From Streptomyces barkulensis (lineage in GTDB: Bacteria; Actinomycetota; Actinomycetes; Streptomycetales; Streptomycetaceae): a DNA stretch of 64,000 nt. The position numbers were made by a program, and so were the translations under genes. Under the pieces are notes generated by a model that saw nothing but the letters and a program-made list of their open reading frames with translations, was not told the origin of the DNA and searched no databases. This document shows, piece by piece, positions 17,592 to 25,618 of the stretch. The stretch is from the NCBI RefSeq assembly GCF_002843305.1, contig NZ_PGSG01000025.1, positions 174,732 to 238,731 of the forward strand, in the 5' to 3' direction. Position 1 is the first letter of the stretch, and each line of letters starts with the position of its first letter.

Positions 17592-17671
17592 GGCCCGCGT
17601 GGCGGGGCGCCCGGCCGGTGCGGTGCTTCCGGGGCCGGGGAGCGTCTCCCGGATCCGTCCGTGAGATCGTC

Positions 17672-18055
17672 GTGCTCGTGACCGAATCCTGGGTGATCGA
17701 TGACGGCGGCACCGCCCCCGTGTCGTCCGAGGTGGTGCTGGAGGCACTTCGGGCGAGGGTCGGCAGAGGCCGGCTGGAGACATGGCTGATCAGTTCGTCG
17801 GGACGATCGCTGGGCTTCGTGACGAACACCGAACGGGCGATGGTGACGCTACTCGAAGCAGAGGGTGACCCCGGCGAGCATGCCGTGGTGCCGGGAGCCG
17901 TGGGATCGAGCAAGGGGTTCGTTCTCTCCGACGGGCAGCACGACGAGTACCCGGACGAAGACACCGTGCCCATCGGTGAGGCGTTCAGGCTCGTGGAGCA
18001 CATCGTCGGCACGGGAACCTGGCCCGCGGACGCGCGCTGGGTGGCCGATCGCTGA
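17672..18055 (+). CDS. Imm1-family-like immunity protein, orphan
   Basis: About 127 residues. The C-terminal two thirds match the Imm1 pattern as I know it: LGFVTNTERAMVTLLEAEGDPGEHAV, then SKGFVLSDGQHDEYPDEDTVPIGEAFRLVEHIVGTG and a closing ADARWVAD. Imm1 proteins neutralise nuclease or deaminase-type polymorphic toxins. No toxin, WXG, or RHS gene lies beside it, so its partner is missing or elsewhere. Two GTG codons (17672 and 17678) can start it and neither has a clear ribosome-binding site. It follows tesB by 80 nt on the same strand but seems functionally unrelated. Confidence 0.72.
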   Translation: MLVTESWVIDDGGTAPVSSEVVLEALRARVGRGRLETWLISSSGRSLGFVTNTERAMVTLLEAEGDPGEHAVVPGAVGSSKGFVLSDGQHDEYPDEDTVPIGEAFRLVEHIVGTGTWPADARWVADR

Positions 18056-18149
18056 GGCGGCGGCCCCTCTCCGGTCCCGCTTCGCATCAGCGATCACTGA
18101 TCGGACGGATGCGTCCGGTCAACTGGCCGGCCGATCGAAGGGGCGCGCT

Positions 18150-18569
18150 CTAGGAGGCGAACGTCCAGAAGAAGACGAGTGAGAGGAAGGCCGCGAGCCC
18201 GGTGCCCACGAAGAACCTGAGCACGTCGAACACGTCCACGAGGACCGGCCTGGACTCGCCGTTGACCACTCCCCGGTGCGCCGGGTTCCCGGGACTGTAG
18301 GCGACGAGCGCGGTCTCCCCCACCTTCAGCGGGAGGCGGGAAGCGGGAGCGGTGAACGCTTCGCGGCTGCGTCCTTCGGCGTCCTCGTACCGCACCACAC
18401 CGAACACGCCGCCGTTGACCGTCCACTGGTAGCCGGTGCAGACGCCGACGGTCGTCTCACCGTGCCGCACTCCGTGCCGCTCCCGGACGATGAACACCAG
18501 ACGCCGGACCCCGCCCTGCAGGAAGTACACGGACAGCGCAGCGGATATCGCACCCAGCAGAAAGAGCAT
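18150..18569 (-). CDS. DUF3592-type membrane protein
   Basis: A 139-residue protein with an N-terminal helix (LFLLGAISAALSVYFLQGGV) and a C-terminal helix (FFVGTGLAAFLSLVFFWTFAS). They flank a beta-rich domain containing TVGVCTGYQWTVNGGVFGVVRYEDAEGRSREAF and LVAYSPGNPAHRGVVNG, the usual DUF3592 pattern (a surface loop with Y-x-P-x-P/N-P). The role of DUF3592 is unknown. ATG 18569 is used; a GTG immediately before it is equally possible. It converges with the Imm1-like gene, leaving 94 bp between. Confidence 0.78.
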   Translation of the reverse strand: MLFLLGAISAALSVYFLQGGVRRLVFIVRERHGVRHGETTVGVCTGYQWTVNGGVFGVVRYEDAEGRSREAFTAPASRLPLKVGETALVAYSPGNPAHRGVVNGESRPVLVDVFDVLRFFVGTGLAAFLSLVFFWTFAS

Positions 18570-18789
18570 CACCCGAACCTACCAACGGGCCTGAGGGCTT
18601 CGGAGTGCTCTTCCGCGGCGAATCCGGGGCCTTGTCGGGGAAGGGAAACCGCCCGATCGCGGCGACGGGGAAACCGCCGCGGTGATGCTCCGGACCGTGT
18701 GGGAGAACGGTGGCCGGGGAAGAGCGGGGCGGCTCCTCACCCGGCCGCGCGGGCTCCCGGGCGGAATACCGGCGCCGCCCGCCGCCGCG

Positions 18790-19584
18790 CTACGCGGGCG
18801 TCAGCCCCGCCGCCTCCAGCAGATAGGCGGTCATCGGCTCGTAGTAGCGCGGATTGATCACATGGTCGTCCAGGGGGACGGTGACCGCGAGGGTGCCCTC
18901 CGCCTCGCCGAGGAAGAGTGCCGGGTCGTTGCAGTCGGCGAAGCCGACCGTGGTGATGCCGCGCTGCGCCGCGCAGCCCGCCCAGCCGTGGTCGGCGAAG
19001 ACCAGGTCCGGCAGCGGCTCGCCCTCGCGCCGGAGGGCGTCGAGGATCGCGGTCATCGGCTCGGGGGAGTGGGTGTGCCACAGCGTCGCCCCGCGCTCGT
19101 GCATCGCGATGTCCGCGAGCTGCACCACCACGCCCTGGTCCGCGATCAGCCCCAGCGGCACCCGTACGATCTCGCACCCGGCCAGCCGCAGCGCGTTCGC
19201 CACCTTGCTGTGCAGATCGATCAGCGCACCCGGATGGCCGGTGGCGAACAGCACCCGGTGGCCGGCCTCCGCGGCCTTGCGCAGCTCGACCGCCGCCCGG
19301 TCCAGGGCGGCCACCGTCAGCTCCGGGTCGATGGTGTCCTGGCCCTGGCGGTGCCCGGGATCGTCGACGACCCCGCAGCGCTCGGCCATCACCGCCAGCA
19401 CGTCCTGCTCGTCGCTCCAGCGGTCGCCCAGCTCCAGGCCCAGCCAGTAGTGCCGGTCGCCGTTGGCGAGCCGGCGGTAGTGGTCCAGGTTGTTCTCGCG
19501 GGGAGTGGCGACGTCCCCGGCGATACGGGTGCGGACGAGGTGGTCGATCAGCTCGGAGCGGGAGGGGGCGGCGGTTATCGGCAT
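18790..19584 (-). CDS. Conserved actinobacterial phosphatase-like protein
   Basis: A 264-residue cytoplasmic protein that I recall being labelled phosphatase in Streptomyces annotations, without a clear basis. Visible segments are [41 protein letters not shown] with a His-rich loop, [12 protein letters not shown], and [33 protein letters not shown]. Two histidine clusters and the DHGWAG motif could bind a metal, but no named catalytic motif is present. It is divergent from the ureohydrolase gene, with the shared promoter region of 191 bp between. From memory this neighbour pair is conserved in S. coelicolor. Function is uncertain. Confidence 0.78.
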   Translation of the reverse strand: MPITAAPSRSELIDHLVRTRIAGDVATPRENNLDHYRRLANGDRHYWLGLELGDRWSDEQDVLAVMAERCGVVDDPGHRQGQDTIDPELTVAALDRAAVELRKAAEAGHRVLFATGHPGALIDLHSKVANALRLAGCEIVRVPLGLIADQGVVVQLADIAMHERGATLWHTHSPEPMTAILDALRREGEPLPDLVFADHGWAGCAAQRGITTVGFADCNDPALFLGEAEGTLAVTVPLDDHVINPRYYEPMTAYLLEAAGLTPA

Positions 19585-19775
19585 GGGTGCATTGTCTCCC
19601 GAGGGGGCCCGCCGGGCGATCCGCTTGGGCCCGTGGCGCCCCGCCGTACAGCCGCCGCACCCGCACGGTGCCCCGCCGCACCCGCCGCCTGATGTACAGG
19701 CCGTCCAAAAGAGAGCGGGCGGCTGTCGGATCCGTACATGTCCGCCGGGGCGGGCCCCTGCCTACCCTCGGCCGC

Positions 19776-20753
19776 ATGAGCAGCGACCAGCAGCAGCCCC
19801 GCGGACCCGTCGACTCCTCCCGTATCCCGCGCTTCGCGGGCCCGGCGACCTTCGCCCGCCTGCCCCGCCTGGACGAGGTGGGCCGCGCCGACGTCGCCGT
19901 CGTCGGGGTGCCCTTCGACTCGGGCGTCTCCTACCGGCCCGGCGCCCGCTTCGGCTCCAACGCCGTCCGCGAGGCCTCCCGCCTGCTGCGCCCCTACAAC
20001 CCGGCCCAGGACGCCTCGCCCTTCGCGCTCGCCCAGGTCGCCGACGCGGGCGACATCGCCGCCAACCCCTTCGACATCCACGAGGCCGTCGAGACGGTGG
20101 AGCGGGCGGCCGGCGAACTGCTGGACACCGGCGCCCGGCTGATGACGCTCGGCGGCGACCACACCATCGCCCTGCCCCTGCTGCGCGCGGTGGCCCGCAA
20201 GCACGGCCCCGTCGCCCTGCTCCACTTCGACGCCCACCTGGACACCTGGGACACCTACTTCGGTGCCGAGTACACCCACGGCACGCCCTTCCGGCGCGCG
20301 GTGGAGGAGGGCGTCCTCGACACCTCCGCCCTCTCCCACGTCGGCACCCGCGGCCCGCTGTACGGCAAGAAGGACCTCACCGACGACGCCAAGATGGGCT
20401 TCGGCATCGTCACCTCCGCCGACGTGATGCGGCGCGGCGTGGACGAGGTCTCCGACCAGCTCCGCCAGCGCATCGGCGACCGCCCGCTGTACGTCTCCAT
20501 CGACATCGACTGCCTCGACCCGGCCCACGCCCCCGGCACCGGCACCCCGGAGGCGGGCGGCATGACCTCCCGCGAACTGCTGGAGATCCTGCGCGGGCTG
20601 GCCTCCTGCAACCTGGTCTCGGCCGACGTGGTCGAGGTCGCCCCCGCCTACGACCACGCCGAGATCACCTCGGTGGCCGCCTCCCACACCGCCTACGAGC
20701 TGACGACGATCATGTCCCGGCAGATCGCGGCGGGCCGGGAGGGCCGGGCGTAG
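19776..20753 (+). CDS. speB: Agmatinase/guanidinobutyrase-type ureohydrolase
   Basis: A 325-residue arginase-superfamily enzyme that removes urea from a guanidino compound such as agmatine or 4-guanidinobutyrate. Binuclear Mn ligands are visible in order: [26 protein letters not shown] and [24 protein letters not shown]. The substrate loop after the second motif (AEYTHGTPF) is typical of agmatinase/guanidinobutyrase rather than arginase. ATG 19776 is the best start. Which guanidino substrate is used cannot be decided by eye. Confidence 0.93.
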   Translation: MSSDQQQPRGPVDSSRIPRFAGPATFARLPRLDEVGRADVAVVGVPFDSGVSYRPGARFGSNAVREASRLLRPYNPAQDASPFALAQVADAGDIAANPFDIHEAVETVERAAGELLDTGARLMTLGGDHTIALPLLRAVARKHGPVALLHFDAHLDTWDTYFGAEYTHGTPFRRAVEEGVLDTSALSHVGTRGPLYGKKDLTDDAKMGFGIVTSADVMRRGVDEVSDQLRQRIGDRPLYVSIDIDCLDPAHAPGTGTPEAGGMTSRELLEILRGLASCNLVSADVVEVAPAYDHAEITSVAASHTAYELTTIMSRQIAAGREGRA

Positions 20754-20857
20754 CGGCGGGCGTACGGTGTGACCTGCCCCGACCGTCGCATCGATCACCG
20801 GGTCAAGGGGACGGACACCGGCAGGTGTGGATAGCCTGACCGCGTGAGGTGGACGGC

Positions 20858-22126
20858 ATGCTGCTGAGGTTCCGGGTCGCGAACGTGCGGTCCCTGCGAG
20901 ACGAGCAGGAGCTGTCGTTCGTCGTGCCGCCGGACGGGGACACGGCCGGTGCCCGTGAGGTGGAGCTGGCCGACGGCACCCTCGCGGTGTACCCGCTCGT
21001 CGGAATCTTCGGGGCCAACGCATCGGGCAAGTCCAATGTGCTGGCCGCCATGGCGGACATGCGCAGCGCGGTCATGAACTCCTACGCCCGCTGGGCCTCC
21101 TACCAGGGCATCCCGCGCGAGGCGTTCGCGCTGGACCCCAGGAGTGGCGCCGAGCCGTCGTTCTTCGAGGTGGATGTCGTCATCGACGGTGTGCGCTGGA
21201 CGTACGGTTTCGAGTTGGGCCGGGAGAGGATCGAGGCCGAGTGGGTGCACAGCTACCCGCGCGGTCGCCGCCAGGAGTGGATGGACCGTGACGCCTCCCG
21301 GCCCGAGGTCTACCGCTGGCCCGGTAACAGGGTGAGGGACCGTAACCACCTCGCCCAGCGCACCCGCCCCAACGCCCTGCTGCTGTCCACCGCCGGCACC
21401 GACAACCACCCTCAGCTCTCCCCGCTCTTCCACTGGTTCCGAAGGAACCTGTGGCAGGTCGGCCCGGAGACCGAGCACGAGCGTGACGCACGGCAGAGCT
21501 TCACCGCTCGTCGGCTCCTGGAAGGTCAGGGGGAACGCATCCGTGAACTGCTGCGCGTGGCCGACCTGGGTATCACCGGCGCCGAGGCCGAGTGGGGGAA
21601 GGCGGGCGAGGAGGTATCGCCGACCGTGCGGCTGCTGCACAGATCCGCCTCGGGGGAGAGCGTACCGTTCGAGTGGGAGCGGGAGTCCTACGGAACCCGC
21701 TCCTGGTTCGCGCTCCTCGGGCCCATGCTGCTGGCTCTGGACGAGGGCGCCGTCCTCCTCGTCGACGAACTGGACGCCAGCCTCCACCCCCGGTTCGCCG
21801 CCGAGGTCATCCGCGTCTTCCACGACCCGGACGCCAACCCGCGAGGCGCCCAGCTCGTCTTCACCTCGCATGACGCGACCGTGCTGAGCAGCCCCAGCGG
21901 TGAGCGGCTGTTGGAGCCCGGCCAGGTGTGGCTGACCGAGAAGGACGATGCGGGCGCCACTGAGCTCTATCCGCTCAGCGCCGTCTCGCCGGGCGAGCAG
22001 GAGGATCTGATGCGCTCCTATCTGGCCGGGGTGTTCGGTGGAGTCCCCTCCTTGATGGAGGGACAGATCGCCCGGCGTCTGATGACCATCCGGGGCAGCG
22101 GCGCGGAGGAGCGGGAACGGGTCTGA
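20858..22126 (+). CDS. AAA-family ATPase of an RloA/AbiL-type pair
   Basis: A 422-residue ABC/SMC-like ATPase of the AAA_15/AAA_21 (OLD-like) group. Walker A is IFGANASGKSN (about residue 50), the signature region is SYGTRSWFALLGPML and Walker B is AVLLVDELDASLHPRF, followed by the D-loop/H-loop strand LVFTSHDATVL. The family supplies the ATPase in several abortive-infection systems. ATG 20858 has GAGGTGG 5 nt upstream and is preferred over a GTG 9 nt earlier. Its stop overlaps the start of the RloB gene by one base (TGATG), so the two proteins are made together. The role in phage defence is inferred from the pairing. Confidence 0.88.
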   Translation: MLLRFRVANVRSLRDEQELSFVVPPDGDTAGAREVELADGTLAVYPLVGIFGANASGKSNVLAAMADMRSAVMNSYARWASYQGIPREAFALDPRSGAEPSFFEVDVVIDGVRWTYGFELGRERIEAEWVHSYPRGRRQEWMDRDASRPEVYRWPGNRVRDRNHLAQRTRPNALLLSTAGTDNHPQLSPLFHWFRRNLWQVGPETEHERDARQSFTARRLLEGQGERIRELLRVADLGITGAEAEWGKAGEEVSPTVRLLHRSASGESVPFEWERESYGTRSWFALLGPMLLALDEGAVLLVDELDASLHPRFAAEVIRVFHDPDANPRGAQLVFTSHDATVLSSPSGERLLEPGQVWLTEKDDAGATELYPLSAVSPGEQEDLMRSYLAGVFGGVPSLMEGQIARRLMTIRGSGAEERERV

Positions 22127-22803
22127 TGGCGAAGACCAGAGGGAAGAGCTCCTTCGCGCCCGTCACGCGACGCGGCAGGGGGCGCAGCCGCGCGGTGTAC
22201 GTCTTCACCGAGGGCAAGGTGACCGAGCCGGACTACATCAGGATCGTCCACAGGCACGGCACCCCGGCCGACCCCGCCCTCACCGTCGAGGTGCACATCG
22301 CCAACGCCAAGGACGACGGTTCGCGCCGGATGCCGATGGACCTGGTCGAGCGTGCCGTCGTCCTGCGGCGGGAGAAGCAGCGGGAAGACCGGAAGGCGGG
22401 CGTCAAGGGCAAGCTGAGCACGCAGGTCTGGTGCCTGTTCGACCACGACAACCATCCTGACGTGGAGGCCGCCCTGGCCCACGCGAAGAAGCACGGTCTT
22501 CCGGTCGCCTTCTCCCATCCCTGCTTCGAGGTCTGGCGCCTGCTGCACCACAAGGCCGTCAGCGGCACCTTCGGCGGAGTCTGCGGCGAGGCCGCCGAGC
22601 GGCTGCCGGGCGAGTTCCGGAATGCGCCGGGCGGAGGTAAGGCCGTTCTGGGTGAGCAGATCCTGAGCGGGTACGCGGAGGCCAGGAAGCGTGCCCTGAC
22701 GATGAACGCCCAGCACGGCGACCACCTCCCGCTGCACAAGCGCGACCCGTACACGGACGTGTACGCGTTCGTGGAGGAGGGCCTGGGGGTCAGCTCGTAC
22801 TGA
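22126..22803 (+). CDS. RloB-family protein (Toprim-like nuclease partner)
   Basis: A 225-residue RloB-type protein. Family motifs are YVFTEGKVTEPDYIRI (the TEG-x-x-TE-x-x-Y signature with the Toprim acidic residue), CLFDHDNHPDVEAAL (D-x-D) and FSHPCFEVWRLLHH (S-x-P-x-FE-x-W). RloB with an AAA ATPase forms the two-component layout called AbiL in defence-system catalogues, where RloB is the presumed nuclease. The start overlaps the ATPase stop. No restriction-modification genes are adjacent, so this is a stand-alone pair. Confidence 0.87.
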   Translation: MAKTRGKSSFAPVTRRGRGRSRAVYVFTEGKVTEPDYIRIVHRHGTPADPALTVEVHIANAKDDGSRRMPMDLVERAVVLRREKQREDRKAGVKGKLSTQVWCLFDHDNHPDVEAALAHAKKHGLPVAFSHPCFEVWRLLHHKAVSGTFGGVCGEAAERLPGEFRNAPGGGKAVLGEQILSGYAEARKRALTMNAQHGDHLPLHKRDPYTDVYAFVEEGLGVSSY

Positions 22804-22845
22804 TCCCCGGCCCCCGGTCCGAAGCCGTACCGCCGGCTCTCCCGG

Positions 22846-23064
22846 TCACCGCAGGTCAGAAGTGCTTCCCGCGCTTTCCGGAATACCCCGGCCTCTCCTT
22901 CCGGAGGTGTGGGACCGGCCGCCCGCGCGGTGACCACGGGGGCCGCCGAGGCAGGCTTCGCAGGGCTTGGTGGGCGGCTGTGGTGTCAGTGCGCGGGAGA
23001 GGACGACGCCGGTGACGGCGACACCGGTGGTGAAGGCCAGCAGGCCGAGGAGCACGGCGCCCAT
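22846..23064 (-). CDS. Small single-pass membrane protein coupled to the HATPase gene
   Basis: A 72-residue protein starting MGAVLLGLLAFTTGVAVTG, one membrane helix (about 2-25), then a polar tail with a CEAC pair (KPCEACLGGP). The ATG overlaps the stop of the upstream ATP-binding protein gene (ATGA), which is the main reason to accept it as real. The tail is Gly/Arg/Ser-rich and otherwise featureless. I do not recognise a family. It could be a membrane-tethered partner of the HATPase regulator, which is inference from coupling only. Confidence 0.6.
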   Translation of the reverse strand: MGAVLLGLLAFTTGVAVTGVVLSRALTPQPPTKPCEACLGGPRGHRAGGRSHTSGRRGRGIPESAGSTSDLR

Positions 23065-23525
23065 CACGTCGTCCGGCCGGTGCGTGTGCCGCGCAGTTCG
23101 AACCACACGCTCTTGCCGGAGTGTTGCAGCCCGCCGTGCCACACCGTTCCCCAGGCGGCGGCGAGTTCCCGGACCAGGAGGAGGCCGCGGCCGTGCTCGG
23201 CCTCGGGCGGGACGCCGGCTCCAGGGGACGAGGGGGCGCCTGTGGTGTCGTCGTCCTGGACGGACACCCGGATCCGGTCTCCTCCGACCGTCGCCTCCAG
23301 GGTGAGCAGCGGCACCTTCGTGTGGAGGTGGACGTTCGAGACGACTTCGGAGACCAGTAGCCGGGCCGTCTCCGCCAGTGCCGAGTGGCCGCTGGCGTCG
23401 AGCAGTCCGGCCACCATGTCACGCGCGACCTTCACGGTCTCCGGGATGTTCGGGGCACGCAGCTCGTAAGTGCGGGCCCGCTGAAGCGCGTTGACGAGCA
23501 CGGTGGCGGGTGTCGGGTCGGTCAT
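23064..23525 (-). CDS. ATP-binding (HATPase_c) anti-sigma-factor-like regulator
   Basis: A 153-residue GHKL-fold protein of the RsbW/SpoIIAB type common in Streptomyces. The N-box is LVSEVVSNVHLHTKVPL, the G1 box DRIRVSVQDDDT and the G2 box EHGRGLLLVRELAAAWG. It lacks a histidine-kinase dimerisation domain. Such proteins bind sigma or anti-anti-sigma factors and are often near XRE/DUF397 gene pairs, as here. ATG 23525 has AGGGGG 5 nt upstream. It is divergent from the XRE regulator and coupled to a small membrane protein. Confidence 0.88.
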   Translation of the reverse strand: MTDPTPATVLVNALQRARTYELRAPNIPETVKVARDMVAGLLDASGHSALAETARLLVSEVVSNVHLHTKVPLLTLEATVGGDRIRVSVQDDDTTGAPSSPGAGVPPEAEHGRGLLLVRELAAAWGTVWHGGLQHSGKSVWFELRGTRTGRTT

Positions 23526-23779
23526 GTTGCCCCCTGTGAACGGATACGGTCGCCGCTCGCGCTCGCCACCGTGGCTCTGTCGTCCCCCGAGCACGCCCGT
23601 GGACAGGCGCGTACGGACGACCGCACTGCGGATTTACCGGCATGCGTAGCGGTACGGGTACGGACAGTAGGGCGCAAGCTTGCTTCGGCGCAAGGTTGCC
23701 ACCAAAAGTCACTCCGTCGAGTGGGGCTGTGGTACTGCTACGCAGAGACTCCGCCGAACCACGGAAGGACAGGCCGCTC

Positions 23780-24634
23780 ATGCCCGCACGGGACAACCCC
23801 ACCGTTCGACAGGTGCGCCTGGGCGCCGAGTTGCGCAAGCTGCGGGAGCGGGCAGGGAAGACAGCGCGCGAAGCGGCAGGCTTGCTCGGCACCGACCAGG
23901 GCAAGGTCAGTCACATCGAATCCGGGCGCATCGGTGTCAGCGAAGAGCGTGTTCGGAGACTCGCGTCCTACTACTCCTGTGGGGATGGCGAGTTGATCGA
24001 TGCGCTGTGCGCCATCGCGCGTGAGCGCAGGGGGCGGCACTGGTGGGAAGAGTACAGGGGCATTCTTGCCCCTGGATTCCTGGATCTTGCGGAGCTTGAG
24101 TACCACGCCACCTGCCTGCGCTCGATGCAGACGGTTTCCCTTCCCGGGCTCTTCCAGACGGAGGACTACGCGAGGGCCTTGTTCAGCGGGGCGACTCCCA
24201 AGCTGCCGGCCAGTGAGATCGAGGCACGCGTCGAGCATCGCATGCGGCGGCGCATGATCTTCGAGCGTGATGGACCCCCGGTGGTCGTCGCGATCATTCA
24301 CGAGGCTGCACTGCGCATGCGTTTCGGCGGTCGCCAAGTTGTGCGGGCGCAGCTGGAGAAGCTGTTGGAGGTTACCGAGTGGCCCAGCGTGACGGTGCGC
24401 GTCGTGCCGTTCACCAACGAGAGCTTCATCGAGGTCACGCAGCCGGTTCTCTACGCCAGCGGGGTGGTGCCTCAACTGGATACGTTGCAGATGGACACCC
24501 CGTTCGGTGGGCGGTACCTGCACGCCGAGGCCGTCCTGCACAGCTACCGGCAGTTGCTCGACATCGCGGAGGACGGTTCGCTCACCGCAGAGGAGTCGCG
24601 GCAGCTCATCCACCACATCGCGAGAGAACTGTGA
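23780..24634 (+). CDS. XRE-family regulator with DUF5753 domain
   Basis: A 284-residue helix-turn-helix protein. The HTH_31-type domain is LGAELRKLRERAGKTAREAAGLLGTDQGKVSHIESGRIGVSEERV. The DUF5753 sensor domain spans about 90-275 (SMQTVSLPGLFQTEDYARAL; RVVPFTNESFIE; DTPFGGRYLHAEAVLHSYRQLLD). These proteins pair with DUF397 proteins and resemble the Scr1/Scr2-type and BldB-associated families acting in Streptomyces development and antibiotic production. ATG 23780 follows GGAAGGA. The DUF397 gene begins 11 nt after its stop. Target genes are unknown. Confidence 0.92.
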   Translation: MPARDNPTVRQVRLGAELRKLRERAGKTAREAAGLLGTDQGKVSHIESGRIGVSEERVRRLASYYSCGDGELIDALCAIARERRGRHWWEEYRGILAPGFLDLAELEYHATCLRSMQTVSLPGLFQTEDYARALFSGATPKLPASEIEARVEHRMRRRMIFERDGPPVVVAIIHEAALRMRFGGRQVVRAQLEKLLEVTEWPSVTVRVVPFTNESFIEVTQPVLYASGVVPQLDTLQMDTPFGGRYLHAEAVLHSYRQLLDIAEDGSLTAEESRQLIHHIAREL

Positions 24635-24645
24635 GGCGCATAGGC

Positions 24646-24846
24646 GTGAGTGCACCGATCCAGTGGCAGAAGTCCTCCTTCTCCGGCGGCGGCGGGGAGA
24701 ACTGCGTGGAGGTCGCGCGGCGGGGCGACGACGTGCTCATACGGGAGAGTGACGAGCCGGGGCTCGTCCTCGCCGCGAGCCGGGCGGACCTGGCCGCGTT
24801 CATCGCGGGGATCAAGGCCGGGGAGTTCGACCACTTCGCGCGCTGA
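24646..24846 (+). CDS. DUF397 protein
   Basis: A 66-residue protein with the diagnostic DUF397 core: IQWQKSSFSGGGGENCVEVA, a short strand DDVLIRESDEPGLVLAASRADLAAFI, and a closing GIKAGEFDHF. DUF397 proteins are small partners of XRE/DUF5753 regulators, with toxin-antitoxin-like or signalling roles proposed. The GTG start is 11 nt after the regulator stop, with a weak ribosome-binding site (GGCG), so the pair is an operon. A strong hairpin follows. Confidence 0.92.
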   Translation: MSAPIQWQKSSFSGGGGENCVEVARRGDDVLIRESDEPGLVLAASRADLAAFIAGIKAGEFDHFAR

Positions 24847-24852
24847 CCACCT

Positions 24853-24891
24853 CGCGCCGAGGGGTGCCGTCCGCAGGCACCCCTCGGCGCG
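24853..24891. terminator. Hairpin between convergent DUF397 and TetR genes
   Basis: CGCGCCGAGGGGTGCC (24853-24868) pairs perfectly with its complement at 24876-24891, giving 16-bp arms and a 7-nt loop, right after the DUF397 stop and before the leftward TetR stop. It is a likely bidirectional terminator. Confidence 0.8.
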
Positions 24892-24944
24892 GTGGTTCCA
24901 CGGTGGCCGAGGCCCGCGCCGGACGTACGCCCGCCGGGCGGGGA

Positions 24945-25547
24945 TCAGCGGGGCCTGAGGCCGTGCAGCAGGTGGTGGATCAGGTCGTCGGTCATGCCGA
25001 GGGCCTCGGCCGGGTCGAGCATGCCGCCCGCCGTGAAGCCGGCGATGCCGTGGAGGGCGGCGCCGGTGAAGAGGGTGAGGCGTTCCGGGTCGGCCTCGAC
25101 GATCTCGCCGCGCCGCTGGGCGTCCGCGATCACCCGCTCGAAGGCGCCCACCGTCCGGTCGACCCCGGCGGCCATCTGCTCGGCGGCCCCGGGCTCGTGC
25201 TTGCGGGCGTACATGAGGGTCAGGAGTTCGGCGTTCTCGGCGGCGAAGGCGAGGTAGGCGCGGGCGAGGGCGGTCAGGCGGGGCTGGAGCGGGAGCGTGG
25301 GCTCGTCGGCGCCCTCCAGGGCTCTGCCCAGCCGGTCGTAGCCGGCCAGGGCCAGGGCGTCGAGCAGGGCCTGCTTGTCCTTGAAGTGGCGGCCGGGCGC
25401 GGCGTGGCTGACGCCGGTCTCGCGGGCCAGTTCGCGCAGGGACAGGGAGGCGACCCCCTTCTCCCGCAGGGTGCGCTCGGCGCTCTCCAGGAGGGCGGCG
25501 CGCAGGTCGCCGTGGTGGTAGGGGCGGCTCCGGGACATGCGGGCCAT
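24945..25547 (-). CDS. TetR-family regulator
   Basis: A 200-residue TetR protein. The HTH is RAALLESAERTLREKGVASLSLRELARETGVSHAAPGRHFKDKQALLDAL, the pattern of the AcrR/TetR_C_13-like group with a His-Ala-Ala-Pro turn. The remainder is an all-helical ligand domain with LLTLMYARKHEPGAAEQMAAG. It is divergent from a short-chain dehydrogenase gene, with an 18-bp direct repeat between them that could be its operator. ATG 25547 is used; ATG 25538 is possible. The ligand is unknown. Confidence 0.9.
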   Translation of the reverse strand: MARMSRSRPYHHGDLRAALLESAERTLREKGVASLSLRELARETGVSHAAPGRHFKDKQALLDALALAGYDRLGRALEGADEPTLPLQPRLTALARAYLAFAAENAELLTLMYARKHEPGAAEQMAAGVDRTVGAFERVIADAQRRGEIVEADPERLTLFTGAALHGIAGFTAGGMLDPAEALGMTDDLIHHLLHGLRPR

Positions 25548-25569
25548 CGTATCCCGATGTTGACGGCGG

Positions 25570-25603
25570 CATCTTTGTTGTCGTTGCCATCATTGTTGTC
25601 ATC
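25570..25603. promoter_or_regulatory. Direct repeat CATC-N-TTGTTGTC with 18-bp period
   Basis: CATCTTTGTTGTC (25570-25582) and CATCATTGTTGTC (25588-25600) differ at one position and are 18 bp apart. They sit in an unusually AT-rich stretch between the divergent TetR and dehydrogenase genes. A -10-like TCTACT (25605-25610) lies 8 nt before the dehydrogenase ATG. Confidence 0.55.
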
Positions 25604-25618
25604 GTCTACTTTGAAGTC

